DNA from: Planococcus sp. SK3692 | GTDB lineage: Bacteria; Bacillota; Bacilli; Bacillales_A; Planococcaceae | Direction of reading: 5' to 3' | DNA length: 64,000 nucleotides | NCBI RefSeq assembly: GCF_028890485.2 | Contig: NZ_JARCHV010000002.1 | Location: 186,001 to 250,000 of the forward strand | Program-made: the position numbers and the translations under genes | Part shown: positions 34,686 to 42,775 of the stretch, piece after piece | Numbering within the stretch: the stretch's first letter is position 1 | Layout: every line of letters begins with the position of its first letter | Notes under the pieces: generated by a model | Database searches by the model: none | The model's input: only the letters and a program-made list of their open reading frames with translations | What the model was told of the DNA's origin: nothing

Positions 34686-35700
34686 GCCGGCTAGTGGAGG
34701 AATCGTTTACCGAGTCTAGTGTGTAATGAGATAGCGAGGGTTTGCTTGTGGAATTGTTTCGATATTCTATTAAAGTGTCATCTGAGTAGTCGCCGCCCGG
34801 CTTTGGGTTGGCCTCTTGCCGTAAGCCAGGAAGAGCACTTGTCTTACGGCATCGGCTCACCCTTGGCGCTCGGCGGCTGAGAGATTTCGTTGAGTCAGGT
34901 GTGGTTAATCAGATCTGCTTCTGTATGGGATTGCCGGCTAGCGGGGGAATCGTTTCCTTGGACGTGCTTAGAGCAGATAGCGAGGGTTTGCTTGTGGAAT
35001 TGTTCCGATATTCTATTAAAGTGCCATCTCATTAGTCGCCGCCCGGCTTTGAGTTGGCCTCTTGCCATAAGCCAAGAAGAGCACTTGTCTTACGGCATCG
35101 GCTCCCCTTTGGCGCTAGGCGGCTAGTAGATTTCGTTGAGTCAGGTGTGGTTAATCAGATTTGCTTCTGTATGGGATTGCCGGCTAGTGGGGAAATCGCT
35201 TCCTGAGTCTAGTGTGTAATGAGATAGCGAGGGTTTACTTGTGGAATTGTTCCGATATTCTATTAAAGTGTCATCTGAGTAGTCGCCGCGGTGCTTTGGG
35301 TTGGCCTCTTGCCGTAAGCCAGGAAGAGCACCTGTCTTACGGCATCGGCTCACCCTTGGCGCTCGGCGGCTAGGAGATTCCGTTGATTCGGGTGCGTTTA
35401 ATCAGATTTGCATCTGTATGGGATTGCCGGCTAGTGGGGGAATCGCTTCCTTGGACGTGCTTAGAGCAGATAGCGAGGGTTTGCTTGTGGAATTGTTCCG
35501 ATATTCTATTAAAGTGCCATCTCATTAGTCGCCGCCCGGCTTTGGGTTGGCCTCTTGCCGTAAGCCAGGAAGAGCACTTGTCTTACGGCATCGGCTCACC
35601 CTTGGCGCTCGGCGGCTAAGAGATTTCGTTGAGTCGGGTGTGATTAATCAGATTTGCATCTGTATGGGATTGCCGGCTAGTGGGGAAATCGCTTCCTGAG
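34686..35700. repeat. Four tandem 246/247-bp repeats with alternating A-B-A-B subtypes, plus a partial fifth
   Basis: GCCGGCTAG recurs at 34686, 34933, 35179, 35426 and 35672, spacing 247, 246, 247, 246. Units 1 and 3 share GTCTAGTGTGTAATGAG and TGTCATCTGAGTAG; units 2 and 4 share TTGGACGTGCTTAGAGC and TGCCATCTCATTAG. So a 493-bp dimer was duplicated. Each unit holds an about 91-base imperfect hairpin (34788-34878 in unit 1) with outer AGTCGCCG/CGGCGGCT, middle GGGT..GCC/GGC..ACCC and inner TGCCGTAAG/CTTACGGCA. Small ORFs recur in each unit on both strands but lack ribosome sites and look non-coding. Confidence 0.92.
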
Positions 35701-36049
35701 ATGGTGAGTCTGACAAGCCGTTGATTGAACGGCTTAAGTTTGTGGGTTTGTTTGGCGGGGTGAGACTTGTGTCACTTTATTCTTCGACCTGTTTGAAACA
35801 AGCAACAGAATAGGGTGCGTTTTCACACACTAATTTAAATGAACTAAAGAAACGCACTTCTACTCTAAAACTAGAGACGGAGTGGGAGGGGCACCCGCTC
35901 CATCCCCGGGCAGCTGAAAGCGCGACGTCCTGTCGCATTAGCTTCATGAACTGCATCCTGCAGGTCCCAAGCGTGCCTCTGCAACGCAGTCAAAAAGCGG
36001 GAGCTTTTCCCTTCTTTTCTTTTTCACATCACATTTCCTCCCTTACACA
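35701..36049. other. Gene-free interval after the repeats
   Basis: No convincing ORF. Short hairpins are visible: GCGAC/GTCGC near 35922-35936, CTGCA/TGCAG near 35948-35965, and AAAAGC/GCTTTT near 35991-36010. I see no family signature. Confidence 0.5.
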
Positions 36050-36087
36050 AAAAAATCCCCTGCCCGGCATGACCGGACAGGGGATTC
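36050..36087 (-). terminator. Terminator of the sortase gene
   Basis: AATCCCCTGCCCGG/CCGGACAGGGGATT; on the minus strand it ends in TTTTTTTG. Confidence 0.82.
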
Positions 36088-36088
36088 A

Positions 36089-37072
36089 CTACTCTTCAGG
36101 GATATAGGCTTTCTTGGATTCTTTCAAATCGACGTTGACGGCTACGACGTAATAGCGCTTCGATTCATCGGCTTCGAGCGGGATGCTCTTGCGTTCGAAT
36201 AGCGAGACTGTTGCCAGCTGTTCGGCTTCACCGCTCTCCAGGTCTTCTTCGTAGACGCGGTAGCCGATGACTGCATCGTCGCGGACAGCATGCCATGATA
36301 AGGCAGTAGCGGTAAGTTTCAGGCTGTCCGGAGCATCGGGTGCTTTTTCTTTCATCGCGGAATCGGAGATGAGTTCAGCTGAGACGACGAGGCGTTCTTC
36401 GTGTGAACCGATGTCACGGTTAAAGTCGCCAGTACACGTGATCAAGTTGACCATGCGCTGGTCCGAGCGGCCGAAGATTTCTTCGACTGGCGCTTCGTCC
36501 GTGATGTAACTTGAAGTGCCGCGGACTTCGAACACCATTTCGCGTCCGTCTGCATCCGTTAGCGTGAATTGATCGCCTTTTTCCAGTTGGTCCAATTCGT
36601 AAAAGACAGCCGGGCCGGTTAGGCTGTCGACATGGCCAGCGAGTACGGCGTTACCTTCTGCTCCGGCTTTGAAGCCTGGTTCGAACCAGCCGACTTGGTC
36701 GACATCTTCTGGCACGCCCATTTCGCCGTTGTCCAAGACGCCGGTTTCTTCAATCGCCGCGTCGACACCGATGGAAGGAATCGCAATGCGTTCAGGCTTC
36801 ATGCCTTGAAGATTATCGAGCCGCTCTTGGCGCAGTTCGGACAGCTTTTCCTGCTGTGCTGGGCGCACCGGGAATTCGGCGATCTTGTCTTTGTATTGCG
36901 TATCGAGGCGCTCGCTCGGTGTTTTCTGTTCTGCTGGTTTAGCTGTGGCCTGCGCCGTATCTGTCTGTCGGGTTTCGGGTTTTTCAGGATTGCTTCCATT
37001 CAACGGGTCTAAAATGAAAAACAAGGTGATACAAAGCGCTGTGGCCAATCCCATGATTAAATATTGTCTCAT
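36089..37072 (-). CDS. Class F-like sortase with C-terminal fibronectin III-like domain
   Basis: 327 residues. One N-terminal membrane segment (residues 4-20) is followed by a Pro/Lys/Thr-rich stalk. The sortase barrel has the catalytic His in VLAGHVDS, the Cys in NLITCTGDF (TLxTC-type) and Arg in EERLVVSAE. The last 80 residues (LKLTATALSWHAVRDDAVIGYRVYEE) look like a fibronectin type III fold, unusual for a sortase. It covalently attaches sorted proteins to the wall. The MPSTG protein 1.5 kb away is the only sorting-signal protein in the window and the likely substrate. ATG 37072 follows AAAGGTGG; an upstream ATG at 37114 is unsupported. Confidence 0.88.
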   Translation of the reverse strand: MRQYLIMGLATALCITLFFILDPLNGSNPEKPETRQTDTAQATAKPAEQKTPSERLDTQYKDKIAEFPVRPAQQEKLSELRQERLDNLQGMKPERIAIPSIGVDAAIEETGVLDNGEMGVPEDVDQVGWFEPGFKAGAEGNAVLAGHVDSLTGPAVFYELDQLEKGDQFTLTDADGREMVFEVRGTSSYITDEAPVEEIFGRSDQRMVNLITCTGDFNRDIGSHEERLVVSAELISDSAMKEKAPDAPDSLKLTATALSWHAVRDDAVIGYRVYEEDLESGEAEQLATVSLFERKSIPLEADESKRYYVVAVNVDLKESKKAYIPEE

Positions 37073-37180
37073 CTGCACATCCACCTTTCGTGGTCCGATA
37101 ATTGAGTGCTTCATTCGTGAGTAATTTCAGGCAGCTGCGCAACAGAAAATCTGAATTGCTTAACTGCATAGCTTCCATCA

Positions 37181-37206
37181 GTATAACGCTTATATAGGTA
37201 TAACGC
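37181..37206. promoter_or_regulatory. Direct repeat GTATAACGC x2 in the sortase/sigma intergenic region
   Basis: GTATAACGC occurs at 37181-37189 and 37198-37206, spaced 17 bp start to start, about 110 bases before the sortase start. It could be an operator; no regulator is assigned. Confidence 0.35.
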
Positions 37207-37325
37207 GGAATCTGGCTGTTTAGATCACTTCCTATAGTATGTTTTGAAAAAAATCGAGACAGGCGCTAAGAGAGCCATGTGTAGGATCGGTCTCTTCGTT
37301 AATTGGAATAAAAATAAAGGAAAAG

Positions 37326-37351
37326 TGAACTAATCGCGCTTGTGCTGCGTT
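37326..37351 (+). promoter_or_regulatory. ECF-type promoter ahead of the sigma factor gene
   Basis: TGAAC, 17 bases, then CGTT, the general shape of ECF promoters, about 90 bases before the sigma gene. It suggests autoregulation. Confidence 0.5.
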
Positions 37352-37443
37352 GAATAAGTAACAAGCAAACAGAGTCAATTAAGCTAAATGCCGCGGAATA
37401 TAGTAAGCTAGGTATACGAAATCTGTAACAAAGGGGAAACGGC

Positions 37444-38022
37444 ATGGAAAAAATTTCAGACGCATTGCTTTACGAGCGCGTCAGGGGCAAAGATAAGGAC
37501 GCGCTCGAGGAATTGTATGACCGCTACGAAAAAATGCTATTTTCCTACCTATGTAAAATGACGGGAGACCGTGATCTGGCAGAGGAAGCATTGCAGGAAG
37601 TATTCGTCAAAGTGTGGCGAGGAGTTGGCAGCTATGACGAGAGCAAAGGGAAGTTTGTTGCCTGGTTGGTGACGATGTCTCGCAATGCGGCAGTGGATTT
37701 GATCCGCAAACAGAAAAAGCCTTCCGTTCCGTTGGATGAAATCGCGGAAGTGGAAAGCACCGACTCTTCGGTTGAAGAAACGGCCGAATGGCAAGAGAAG
37801 AGCGAACAGATCCATCAAGCCGTCCGGCATTTATCGGAGGAACAGCAGAAAATGGTCCATCTATTTTATTTCAAAGGCTATACGCATGAAACAATCGCAG
37901 AAAAATGCGGCATTCCGCTTGGAACCGTCAAGAGCAGGATCCGCTTGGCATTAAAGAAATTAAAGACATCCTTGCAAATGGTGCAGGAAGGGGGAGTTCT
38001 GGATGACAAACGTGAATTGTGA
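37444..38022 (+). CDS. ECF RNA polymerase sigma factor
   Basis: 192 residues. Region 2 is seen in LYDRYEKMLFSYLCKMTGD through AEEALQEVFVKVW, and region 4 in YFKGYTHETIAEKCGIPLG followed by TVKSRIRLALKKLK. It binds core RNA polymerase and directs it to stress promoters. GGGGAAACGGC precedes the ATG. The anti-sigma gene begins 20 bases before its stop, so both are co-translated. It is a sigma-K-like ECF by pairing with an RskA-type anti-sigma. Confidence 0.94.
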   Translation: MEKISDALLYERVRGKDKDALEELYDRYEKMLFSYLCKMTGDRDLAEEALQEVFVKVWRGVGSYDESKGKFVAWLVTMSRNAAVDLIRKQKKPSVPLDEIAEVESTDSSVEETAEWQEKSEQIHQAVRHLSEEQQKMVHLFYFKGYTHETIAEKCGIPLGTVKSRIRLALKKLKTSLQMVQEGGVLDDKREL

Positions 38023-38752
38023 TCAATTGATCGATTATTTGAATGGCGCATTGAATGAACAAGAGCAAAAACAGTTTGAAGCACATTTAGCGGAGTGTCC
38101 GGAATGTCGTGAAATCGTAGATGCGACAGGAGAACTCCCTTACCTTGCAGATCCAGTAGCGCCGAACCCAGGCATGAAGGCGCGTATTTTAGATGCAGTC
38201 TTCGACGAGGAAGGGCAGCCGGCGCCTTTGGCAGAAGAGCGGCCAACACGCAATAAACCGGCGCCTCCTGCTACAATGGCCAAGCGCGGATTCAGAACAT
38301 CAAAGTGGACACCGCTCGTCGCGGCGGCGCTGCTCGTCTCGCTGCTCGGAAACGCCTACGCGTTTTACGAACTAAGCGATCAGCCCGACGCTCCAGCAGC
38401 ACCTGAAGTTGCTTTTGAAACAGTGGATTTGCAGGCAAGCGAAGCATTTGAAGGAACCGGTACAGCTGCCTTGGTCCATGAAGAAGGGGCATTGAATCTC
38501 TTGGTTCAGGCAAATCAGCTCGAACCGACGAGCGGAGAACAAGTTTATCAAGTATGGCTGTTAAAAGACGGCCAGCCGATTCCGACCGGTGCATTCACGC
38601 CGAGCCAGGAAAATGAAGGCGCGGTATTCTTCAGTCTTAACGAAGACACTGAAGGATGGGATACCATCGCGGTGACATTGGAACCAAATCGAGGGAATAC
38701 GGCGCCGCAGGGCGAAGTCGTCCTGAGCGCAGCGATCGATCCCGAAGCATAA
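38003..38752 (+). CDS. Zinc-binding anti-sigma factor, RskA-like
   Basis: 249 residues. N-terminal anti-sigma domain with HLAECPEC (HxxxCxxC zinc motif, about residues 30-37), one membrane segment at about 102-122 (PLVAAALLVSLLGNAYAF), and an extracellular RskA C-terminal domain (VYQVWLLKDGQPIPTGAF). It holds the sigma factor at the membrane until a signal causes release. Its start overlaps the sigma gene by 20 bases. Confidence 0.92.
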   Translation: MTNVNCDQLIDYLNGALNEQEQKQFEAHLAECPECREIVDATGELPYLADPVAPNPGMKARILDAVFDEEGQPAPLAEERPTRNKPAPPATMAKRGFRTSKWTPLVAAALLVSLLGNAYAFYELSDQPDAPAAPEVAFETVDLQASEAFEGTGTAALVHEEGALNLLVQANQLEPTSGEQVYQVWLLKDGQPIPTGAFTPSQENEGAVFFSLNEDTEGWDTIAVTLEPNRGNTAPQGEVVLSAAIDPEA

Positions 38753-38776
38753 AAGCGTTCATGCAGGATAGTTACC

Positions 38777-38811
38777 AAGAGCGGCACTTTTACCGGTGCC
38801 GCTCTTTTTCT
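38777..38811 (+). terminator. Terminator of the sigma/anti-sigma operon
   Basis: AAGAGCGGCAC/GTGCCGCTCTT stem followed by TTTC. Confidence 0.8.
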
Positions 38812-38917
38812 ATGGGGGAAAAAAAGAAGAACTCTCTCGTTACGTAGGTGTATGGGAGGGTGAAGAGATAGATAACTGAATCTTTAGAACTGTTCTCATT
38901 AACTAGCGTCTCAAAGC

Positions 38918-38943
38918 GTTTCTAAAGGATTTAAAAGGGGTAT
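38918..38943 (+). promoter_or_regulatory. Sigma-B-like promoter of the SDR pair
   Basis: GTTTCT, 14 bases, GGGTAT: -10 exact, -35 with two differences from GTTTAA. It is 45 bases before the first SDR. Confidence 0.62.
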
Positions 38944-38987
38944 TTAAATACAAAATTCTGCGCTTTTTTAAGAAGGAGGCGAGCGCT

Positions 38988-39896
38988 GTGGGGGCAAAGC
39001 AATCGAATCGAGGCAAAGTTGTGGTCATTACAGGAGCATCAAGTGGAATCGGTCGTGGGCTGGCGGAACGTTTGGCCGCTCAACAAGCGAAATTGGTCAT
39101 TGCTGCCCGCAGGACGCGACTCATTGAAGAGCTTGCGGACTCTCTTGGCCCATTGGTCATACCGGTGACTGCCGATGTCAGCAAGCCTAAGGATGTGGAA
39201 AGTTTACACAGGGCGGCGGTAAATAACTTCGGGCGCATTGATGTGTGGATTAATAACGCAGGAATCGGTGTTTACGGGTCATTTATCGATACGCCGCTGC
39301 GCGATTTGAACCGGACCGTGGAAGTGAATTTACTTGGCACAATTTATGGCAGTCATTTTGCGCTGCGCCGATTCAAAGAGCAGCAGTCCGGCATCTTGAT
39401 CAATGTTTCTTCATTTGCGAGCAAAATCCCGATGCCTTACGGAGCTGCCTATACCGGCAGTAAATTCGGCGTCAGTGGATTATCGAACGGTTTGTACGAA
39501 GAACTCCGGCTAGAAGACTATCCGGATGTCTATGTTTGTTCAATCGACCCATGGGTCACAGATACTCCGTGGACAGAACATGCAGCTAATTATTCAGGAC
39601 ATGAAATCCTGGTCGGACCGCCGGATGATCCGGCCAAAGTGATCGATGCCATTCTCGGTTTGATCGAGGAACCGAAAAAGACTTTGGAAGTCGGCAGCAA
39701 AGGAAAAGCGGCAACTATTTTGGGGCAGTTAATCCCGGCATTTTCCAAAGGCCTCGGCGGCCAGGAGCTTAAAGAGATGATCGAATCTGCACCGGAAGCG
39801 GAATTGACTTCCGGAAGCCTCCACGAGCCAGTTGAAGAAGGGCGTGCGGTGTCAGGAGATTTGCGGGAACGCTTTGAACAACAAGAAGAACAGTAA
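38988..39896 (+). CDS. Short-chain dehydrogenase/reductase (first of tandem pair)
   Basis: 302 residues, Rossmann-fold NAD(P)-dependent oxidoreductase. TGASSGIG cofactor loop (residues 15-22), NNAG, the serine in NVSSFASK and YTGSK active-site pair are present. The extended C-terminal 100 residues are longer than a classical SDR. The start is GTG with GGAGGCGAGC upstream. A sigma-B-like promoter precedes it. It and the next gene are obvious paralogues with matching WVTDTPWTEHAANYSGH / WATDTPWFEHAGNYSGH blocks. Confidence 0.92.
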   Translation: MGAKQSNRGKVVVITGASSGIGRGLAERLAAQQAKLVIAARRTRLIEELADSLGPLVIPVTADVSKPKDVESLHRAAVNNFGRIDVWINNAGIGVYGSFIDTPLRDLNRTVEVNLLGTIYGSHFALRRFKEQQSGILINVSSFASKIPMPYGAAYTGSKFGVSGLSNGLYEELRLEDYPDVYVCSIDPWVTDTPWTEHAANYSGHEILVGPPDDPAKVIDAILGLIEEPKKTLEVGSKGKAATILGQLIPAFSKGLGGQELKEMIESAPEAELTSGSLHEPVEEGRAVSGDLRERFEQQEEQ

Positions 39897-39913
39897 AGAA
39901 AGGGGGAGGCGGC

Positions 39914-40801
39914 ATGGCACAGGAAAAATCACGGCGCGGCCAAACGATCGTCATCACCGGCGCCTCCAGCGGACTCGGCAAAGAAGTGGCACGGCAATTG
40001 GCGAAGGACGGCGCGAATCTGGTGCTGGCAGCGAGAAGCACCGGCTTGATCGAAGCGCTTGCGTGTGAACTCGGGCCAAACGCCATTGCAGTGACGATGG
40101 ATGTCAGCCGTGAAGCGGACGTCGCTTGGCTCTTCGAGGAAGCTTTGACCAGCTTCGGAAAAATCGATGTGTGGATCAATAACGCAGGCGTTGGCGTAAT
40201 CGGCCCATTCACGGATATTCCGCTTGAAGACTTGGCGCGCATGGTGGAAGTGAATGTTAAAGGCACAGTTAACGGCAGCCACTTTGCGCTACGTCATTTC
40301 AAGGAAATCGGCAGCGGCACCTTGATCAATATCGGCTCGGTGGCGAGCGATGTGGCATTTCCTTATTTCACCGGCTATAGCGCCAGCAAGCACGCCGTCC
40401 TCGGTTTCAGTTCGGCGCTCAACGAAGAAATGAAACTCGAAGGATATCACGACATCCACGTTTGTTCCGTGCTCCCGTGGGCGACCGATACGCCGTGGTT
40501 CGAACACGCAGGGAATTACTCGGGCCATGTGGTCGACATGAAACCAATGGACGACCCGATGCAGGCAGTCAAAGTCATCATCGATTTAATTGATGAACCG
40601 AAAGAAGTCGTTGAAGTCGGGCGAAAGATGAAAACCGTGCGCCTGTTGACGCGAATTGCGCCGAAAATGCTGGAGAAGCGCTCGGCGAAATTCGTCAAAT
40701 TGAACTTAGAGAAAAAACCGCCTAAAGCTCCGCATAGCGGAACGCTCTATGAATCTGGACAGTCAGAAAAAGAAACCGAAGACGGCAATCCGAAAGCTTA
40801 A
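39914..40801 (+). CDS. Short-chain dehydrogenase/reductase (second of tandem pair)
   Basis: 295 residues, 17 bases after the first copy with GGGGGAGGCGGC before ATG. TGASSGLG, NNAG, NIGSVAS and YSASK are intact, so it should be active. Arisen by tandem duplication with substantial divergence. The C-terminus ends in a polar tail (GQSEKETEDGNPKA). Expression is expected with its partner from the upstream sigma-B-like promoter. Substrate unknown. Confidence 0.92.
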   Translation: MAQEKSRRGQTIVITGASSGLGKEVARQLAKDGANLVLAARSTGLIEALACELGPNAIAVTMDVSREADVAWLFEEALTSFGKIDVWINNAGVGVIGPFTDIPLEDLARMVEVNVKGTVNGSHFALRHFKEIGSGTLINIGSVASDVAFPYFTGYSASKHAVLGFSSALNEEMKLEGYHDIHVCSVLPWATDTPWFEHAGNYSGHVVDMKPMDDPMQAVKVIIDLIDEPKEVVEVGRKMKTVRLLTRIAPKMLEKRSAKFVKLNLEKKPPKAPHSGTLYESGQSEKETEDGNPKA

Positions 40802-40831
40802 GCGACTCCTGCTTAGGCTTTTTTTTATTGG
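40794..40831 (+). terminator. Terminator overlapping the SDR stop codon
   Basis: AAGCTTAAGC/GCTTAGGCTT, 9 of 10 paired, followed by a run of Ts. Confidence 0.62.
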
Positions 40832-40911
40832 GCGCGATAAGCACAGCTCTTTCCAGTCATTTACAAGTGCAAGAGAATGTGATTAGATGGAAATAAAAGG
40901 GGGAATTATTA

Positions 40912-40965
40912 ATGGAGTATACAGAAAAAGGAAAGCGAAAACGAGGCGGGCTGCTCGATGAATGA
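40912..40965 (+). CDS. 17-residue upstream ORF coupled to the YIP1 gene (putative)
   Basis: A basic peptide MEYTEKGKRKRGGLLDE with GGGGGAATTATTA before ATG. It overlaps the next start by 8 bases (ATGAATGA). The downstream gene has no other clear ribosome site, so translation of the short ORF may be needed to start it. Confidence 0.38.
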   Translation: MEYTEKGKRKRGGLLDE

Positions 40966-41596
40966 GCCGACCGCATATGCTGAACTGAATCCATTTACAG
41001 CCATCTGGACGCGTCCGCGCGAGACGGTGCGCTACGTCATCGAAGAAAAAACAACGAGCTTTATCGTCTTGCTGTTGGTATTGGTCGGCTTTGCCGGTGC
41101 GCTTTCTGGAGCTTCCGGCGGAGAGGAAATGTTCCCAGCCATAGGTGTGATTGTTGGCGCCTTGCTGCTTGGGCCGCTTTCTGCAGTCGCCGGGATCGCC
41201 ATTATCTCTGGAATTTACAAGCTCTTGGGCAAATTATTCGGGGGTGTCGGAACGTATTCGGAAATGTTCCGCGCAGTCGTCACATCGAGCATTCCGCAAA
41301 TTTGGCTATTGCCGATGTGGCTGATTTGGCTGCTCACATCGCCCTCGACTTTCTATACAGAAATAGACCCCGCGATGTCGGAACCTGATACAGGTCTCGG
41401 GATGGTAATCGGTTTTCTGCTTTTGGCAGCAGTGGTCATTGTCGGCATTTGGACCTTTGTGATTCAATGCAAGGCTGTGGGAGAAGCGCAGCGATTTTCA
41501 GCTTGGAAAGGGTTTTTCGTAATTGTGATCCCGTCCGTGCTGTTCGCAGTTGTCATCATTACCTTGTTAGCGATGTTCTTGTTCGCTGCATTTTAA
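40958..41596 (+). CDS. YIP1 family membrane protein
   Basis: 212 residues. The N-terminus LNPFTAIWTRPRETVRYVI is the usual opening of bacterial YIP1-domain proteins. Five membrane segments follow (near 34-50, 62-88, 112-130, 152-175, 188-210). Function in bacteria is not established. Its start overlaps a 17-residue ORF; see that entry. Ends at a strong bidirectional terminator. Confidence 0.85.
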   Translation: MNEPTAYAELNPFTAIWTRPRETVRYVIEEKTTSFIVLLLVLVGFAGALSGASGGEEMFPAIGVIVGALLLGPLSAVAGIAIISGIYKLLGKLFGGVGTYSEMFRAVVTSSIPQIWLLPMWLIWLLTSPSTFYTEIDPAMSEPDTGLGMVIGFLLLAAVVIVGIWTFVIQCKAVGEAQRFSAWKGFFVIVIPSVLFAVVIITLLAMFLFAAF

Positions 41597-41607
41597 TCGA
41601 AATACAA

Positions 41608-41642
41608 AAAGGTGATTCCGAAAATCCGGAATCACCTTTTTT
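41608..41642. terminator. Bidirectional terminator
   Basis: AAAAAGGTGATTCCG/CGGAATCACCTTTTTT between convergent genes. Confidence 0.88.
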
Positions 41643-41646
41643 GTGT

Positions 41647-42477
41647 TTATGTTTTTTCGTAGCGTTGAACATTATTTTCATCGATGTCGACCGTCTCACG
41701 CTGCACCGTTTCGCTGATATGTTTTATCTCCTGTACTTTGCGTTTATGGACGATGATTTCTTCGCTGACGTACTTCACTTTGCGCACTTCTAGGCGTTCT
41801 TCGATGACGGGAATGTGCCAAAGACCATCTTTTTCATACGCCTCGGCGGATTGGCCGCTTGCTTCATATTCCGACAGTTCCTGATTGATTGGCCGGCGTT
41901 CGACTTCGACTTCTTCCCGTTCATACGGAACATCAAGCGTCTGTTGTTGTTCCACGGTGTTCTTCCGGATGTCGACGCTTCCGGATTCGACCCATTTCTT
42001 ATCGACCGCCAAGCGTTCTTCGTGAAGTTCCATCCGTTGTTCGTCGCTCAAATCAGGCGTTTCGGTTTTGAGATGATCTTCCGGTCTCTGGCTATTTCCA
42101 GATAAGTTCGCTGCAGCGGCATCGAAGTTCTGGTAATTCATGCCATATTCACTGTCTATATATAGAACGATTTTGCCACTTTGGATTTGCTTATAGTACT
42201 CATCCGCCTCAAAGTCGGAGAGGCCCATTTGCTTGAGTGCATCTTTTGTCGGGTCTTCGCCGGAAATGAACGATTTGAACTTGTCCATGAAATCGCCCTC
42301 GTCCGTATTCAAATGGACATCCGTCTGCCCTTGCACCATCTGTAGCTGTTGTCCGTTCAAAGCAACGACGTACATATCTTCTTCCTTATATCCTTGTGCT
42401 TTCAATTCACCTATCTCATGGATCACTTCCGCCTGCACATCGAATGTGCCGATCAATTTATGGCCGTGTTTCTGCAT
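41647..42477 (-). CDS. YsnF-like general stress protein (DUF2382)
   Basis: 276 residues. The C-terminal 110 residues are the YsnF/AvaK (DUF2382) domain: WHIPVIEERLEVRKVKYVSEEI with repeated charged beta strands. The N-terminal 100 residues (IGTFDVQAEVIHEIGELK ... GIVLYIDSEYG-type pattern) resemble the general stress protein 17M fold. YsnF of B. subtilis belongs to the sigma-B regulon, and a sigma-B-like element lies upstream here. ATG 42477 follows AGGAGGATGCTATT. Molecular function unknown. Confidence 0.87.
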   Translation of the reverse strand: MQKHGHKLIGTFDVQAEVIHEIGELKAQGYKEEDMYVVALNGQQLQMVQGQTDVHLNTDEGDFMDKFKSFISGEDPTKDALKQMGLSDFEADEYYKQIQSGKIVLYIDSEYGMNYQNFDAAAANLSGNSQRPEDHLKTETPDLSDEQRMELHEERLAVDKKWVESGSVDIRKNTVEQQQTLDVPYEREEVEVERRPINQELSEYEASGQSAEAYEKDGLWHIPVIEERLEVRKVKYVSEEIIVHKRKVQEIKHISETVQRETVDIDENNVQRYEKT

Positions 42478-42530
42478 AATAGCATCCTCCTGTAAGGTCA
42501 ATGTTTTGCCGTGTCTGCGTTATGGCTTAT

Positions 42531-42557
42531 GTACCCGGAAAGCGAGAGTTCATAAAC
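42531..42557 (-). promoter_or_regulatory. Sigma-B-like promoter of the YsnF-like gene
   Basis: Minus strand GTTTAT, 15 bases, GGGTAC: one mismatch in each hexamer, spacer at the long end. 54 bases before the start. Confidence 0.5.
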
Positions 42558-42703
42558 CTTGTCACAGCTTAGGAAATTTGAAGAAGAGGATAAGAGTCAT
42601 GAATCAGAAGTTGAAGAAGAATCTGTGGGGTTGTTAAATTATTGTTCAAATTGAAGTGGCGAAGAAGTATTTATGCCTACTAAAAAATATTTTTGTAAAC
42701 CTA

Positions 42704-42731
42704 TTGTAATGTTCGTAAAATATCATATAAT
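42704..42731 (+). promoter_or_regulatory. Housekeeping promoter of the CWB2 protein gene
   Basis: TTGTAA, 16 bases, TATAAT. Confidence 0.6.
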
Positions 42732-42775
42732 TGGAAAAGAAATGAATACATTACAGAATGGGGAAACGAATAACG

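Noticed and set aside
34808..35619. Repeated 70-78-codon ORFs inside the tandem repeats
   Set aside because: They recur only because the DNA recurs, on both strands and in several frames, without ribosome binding sites.
34686..35700. CRISPR array
   Set aside because: Units of 246-247 bp abut without unique spacers and contain internal subtypes; there are no cas genes.
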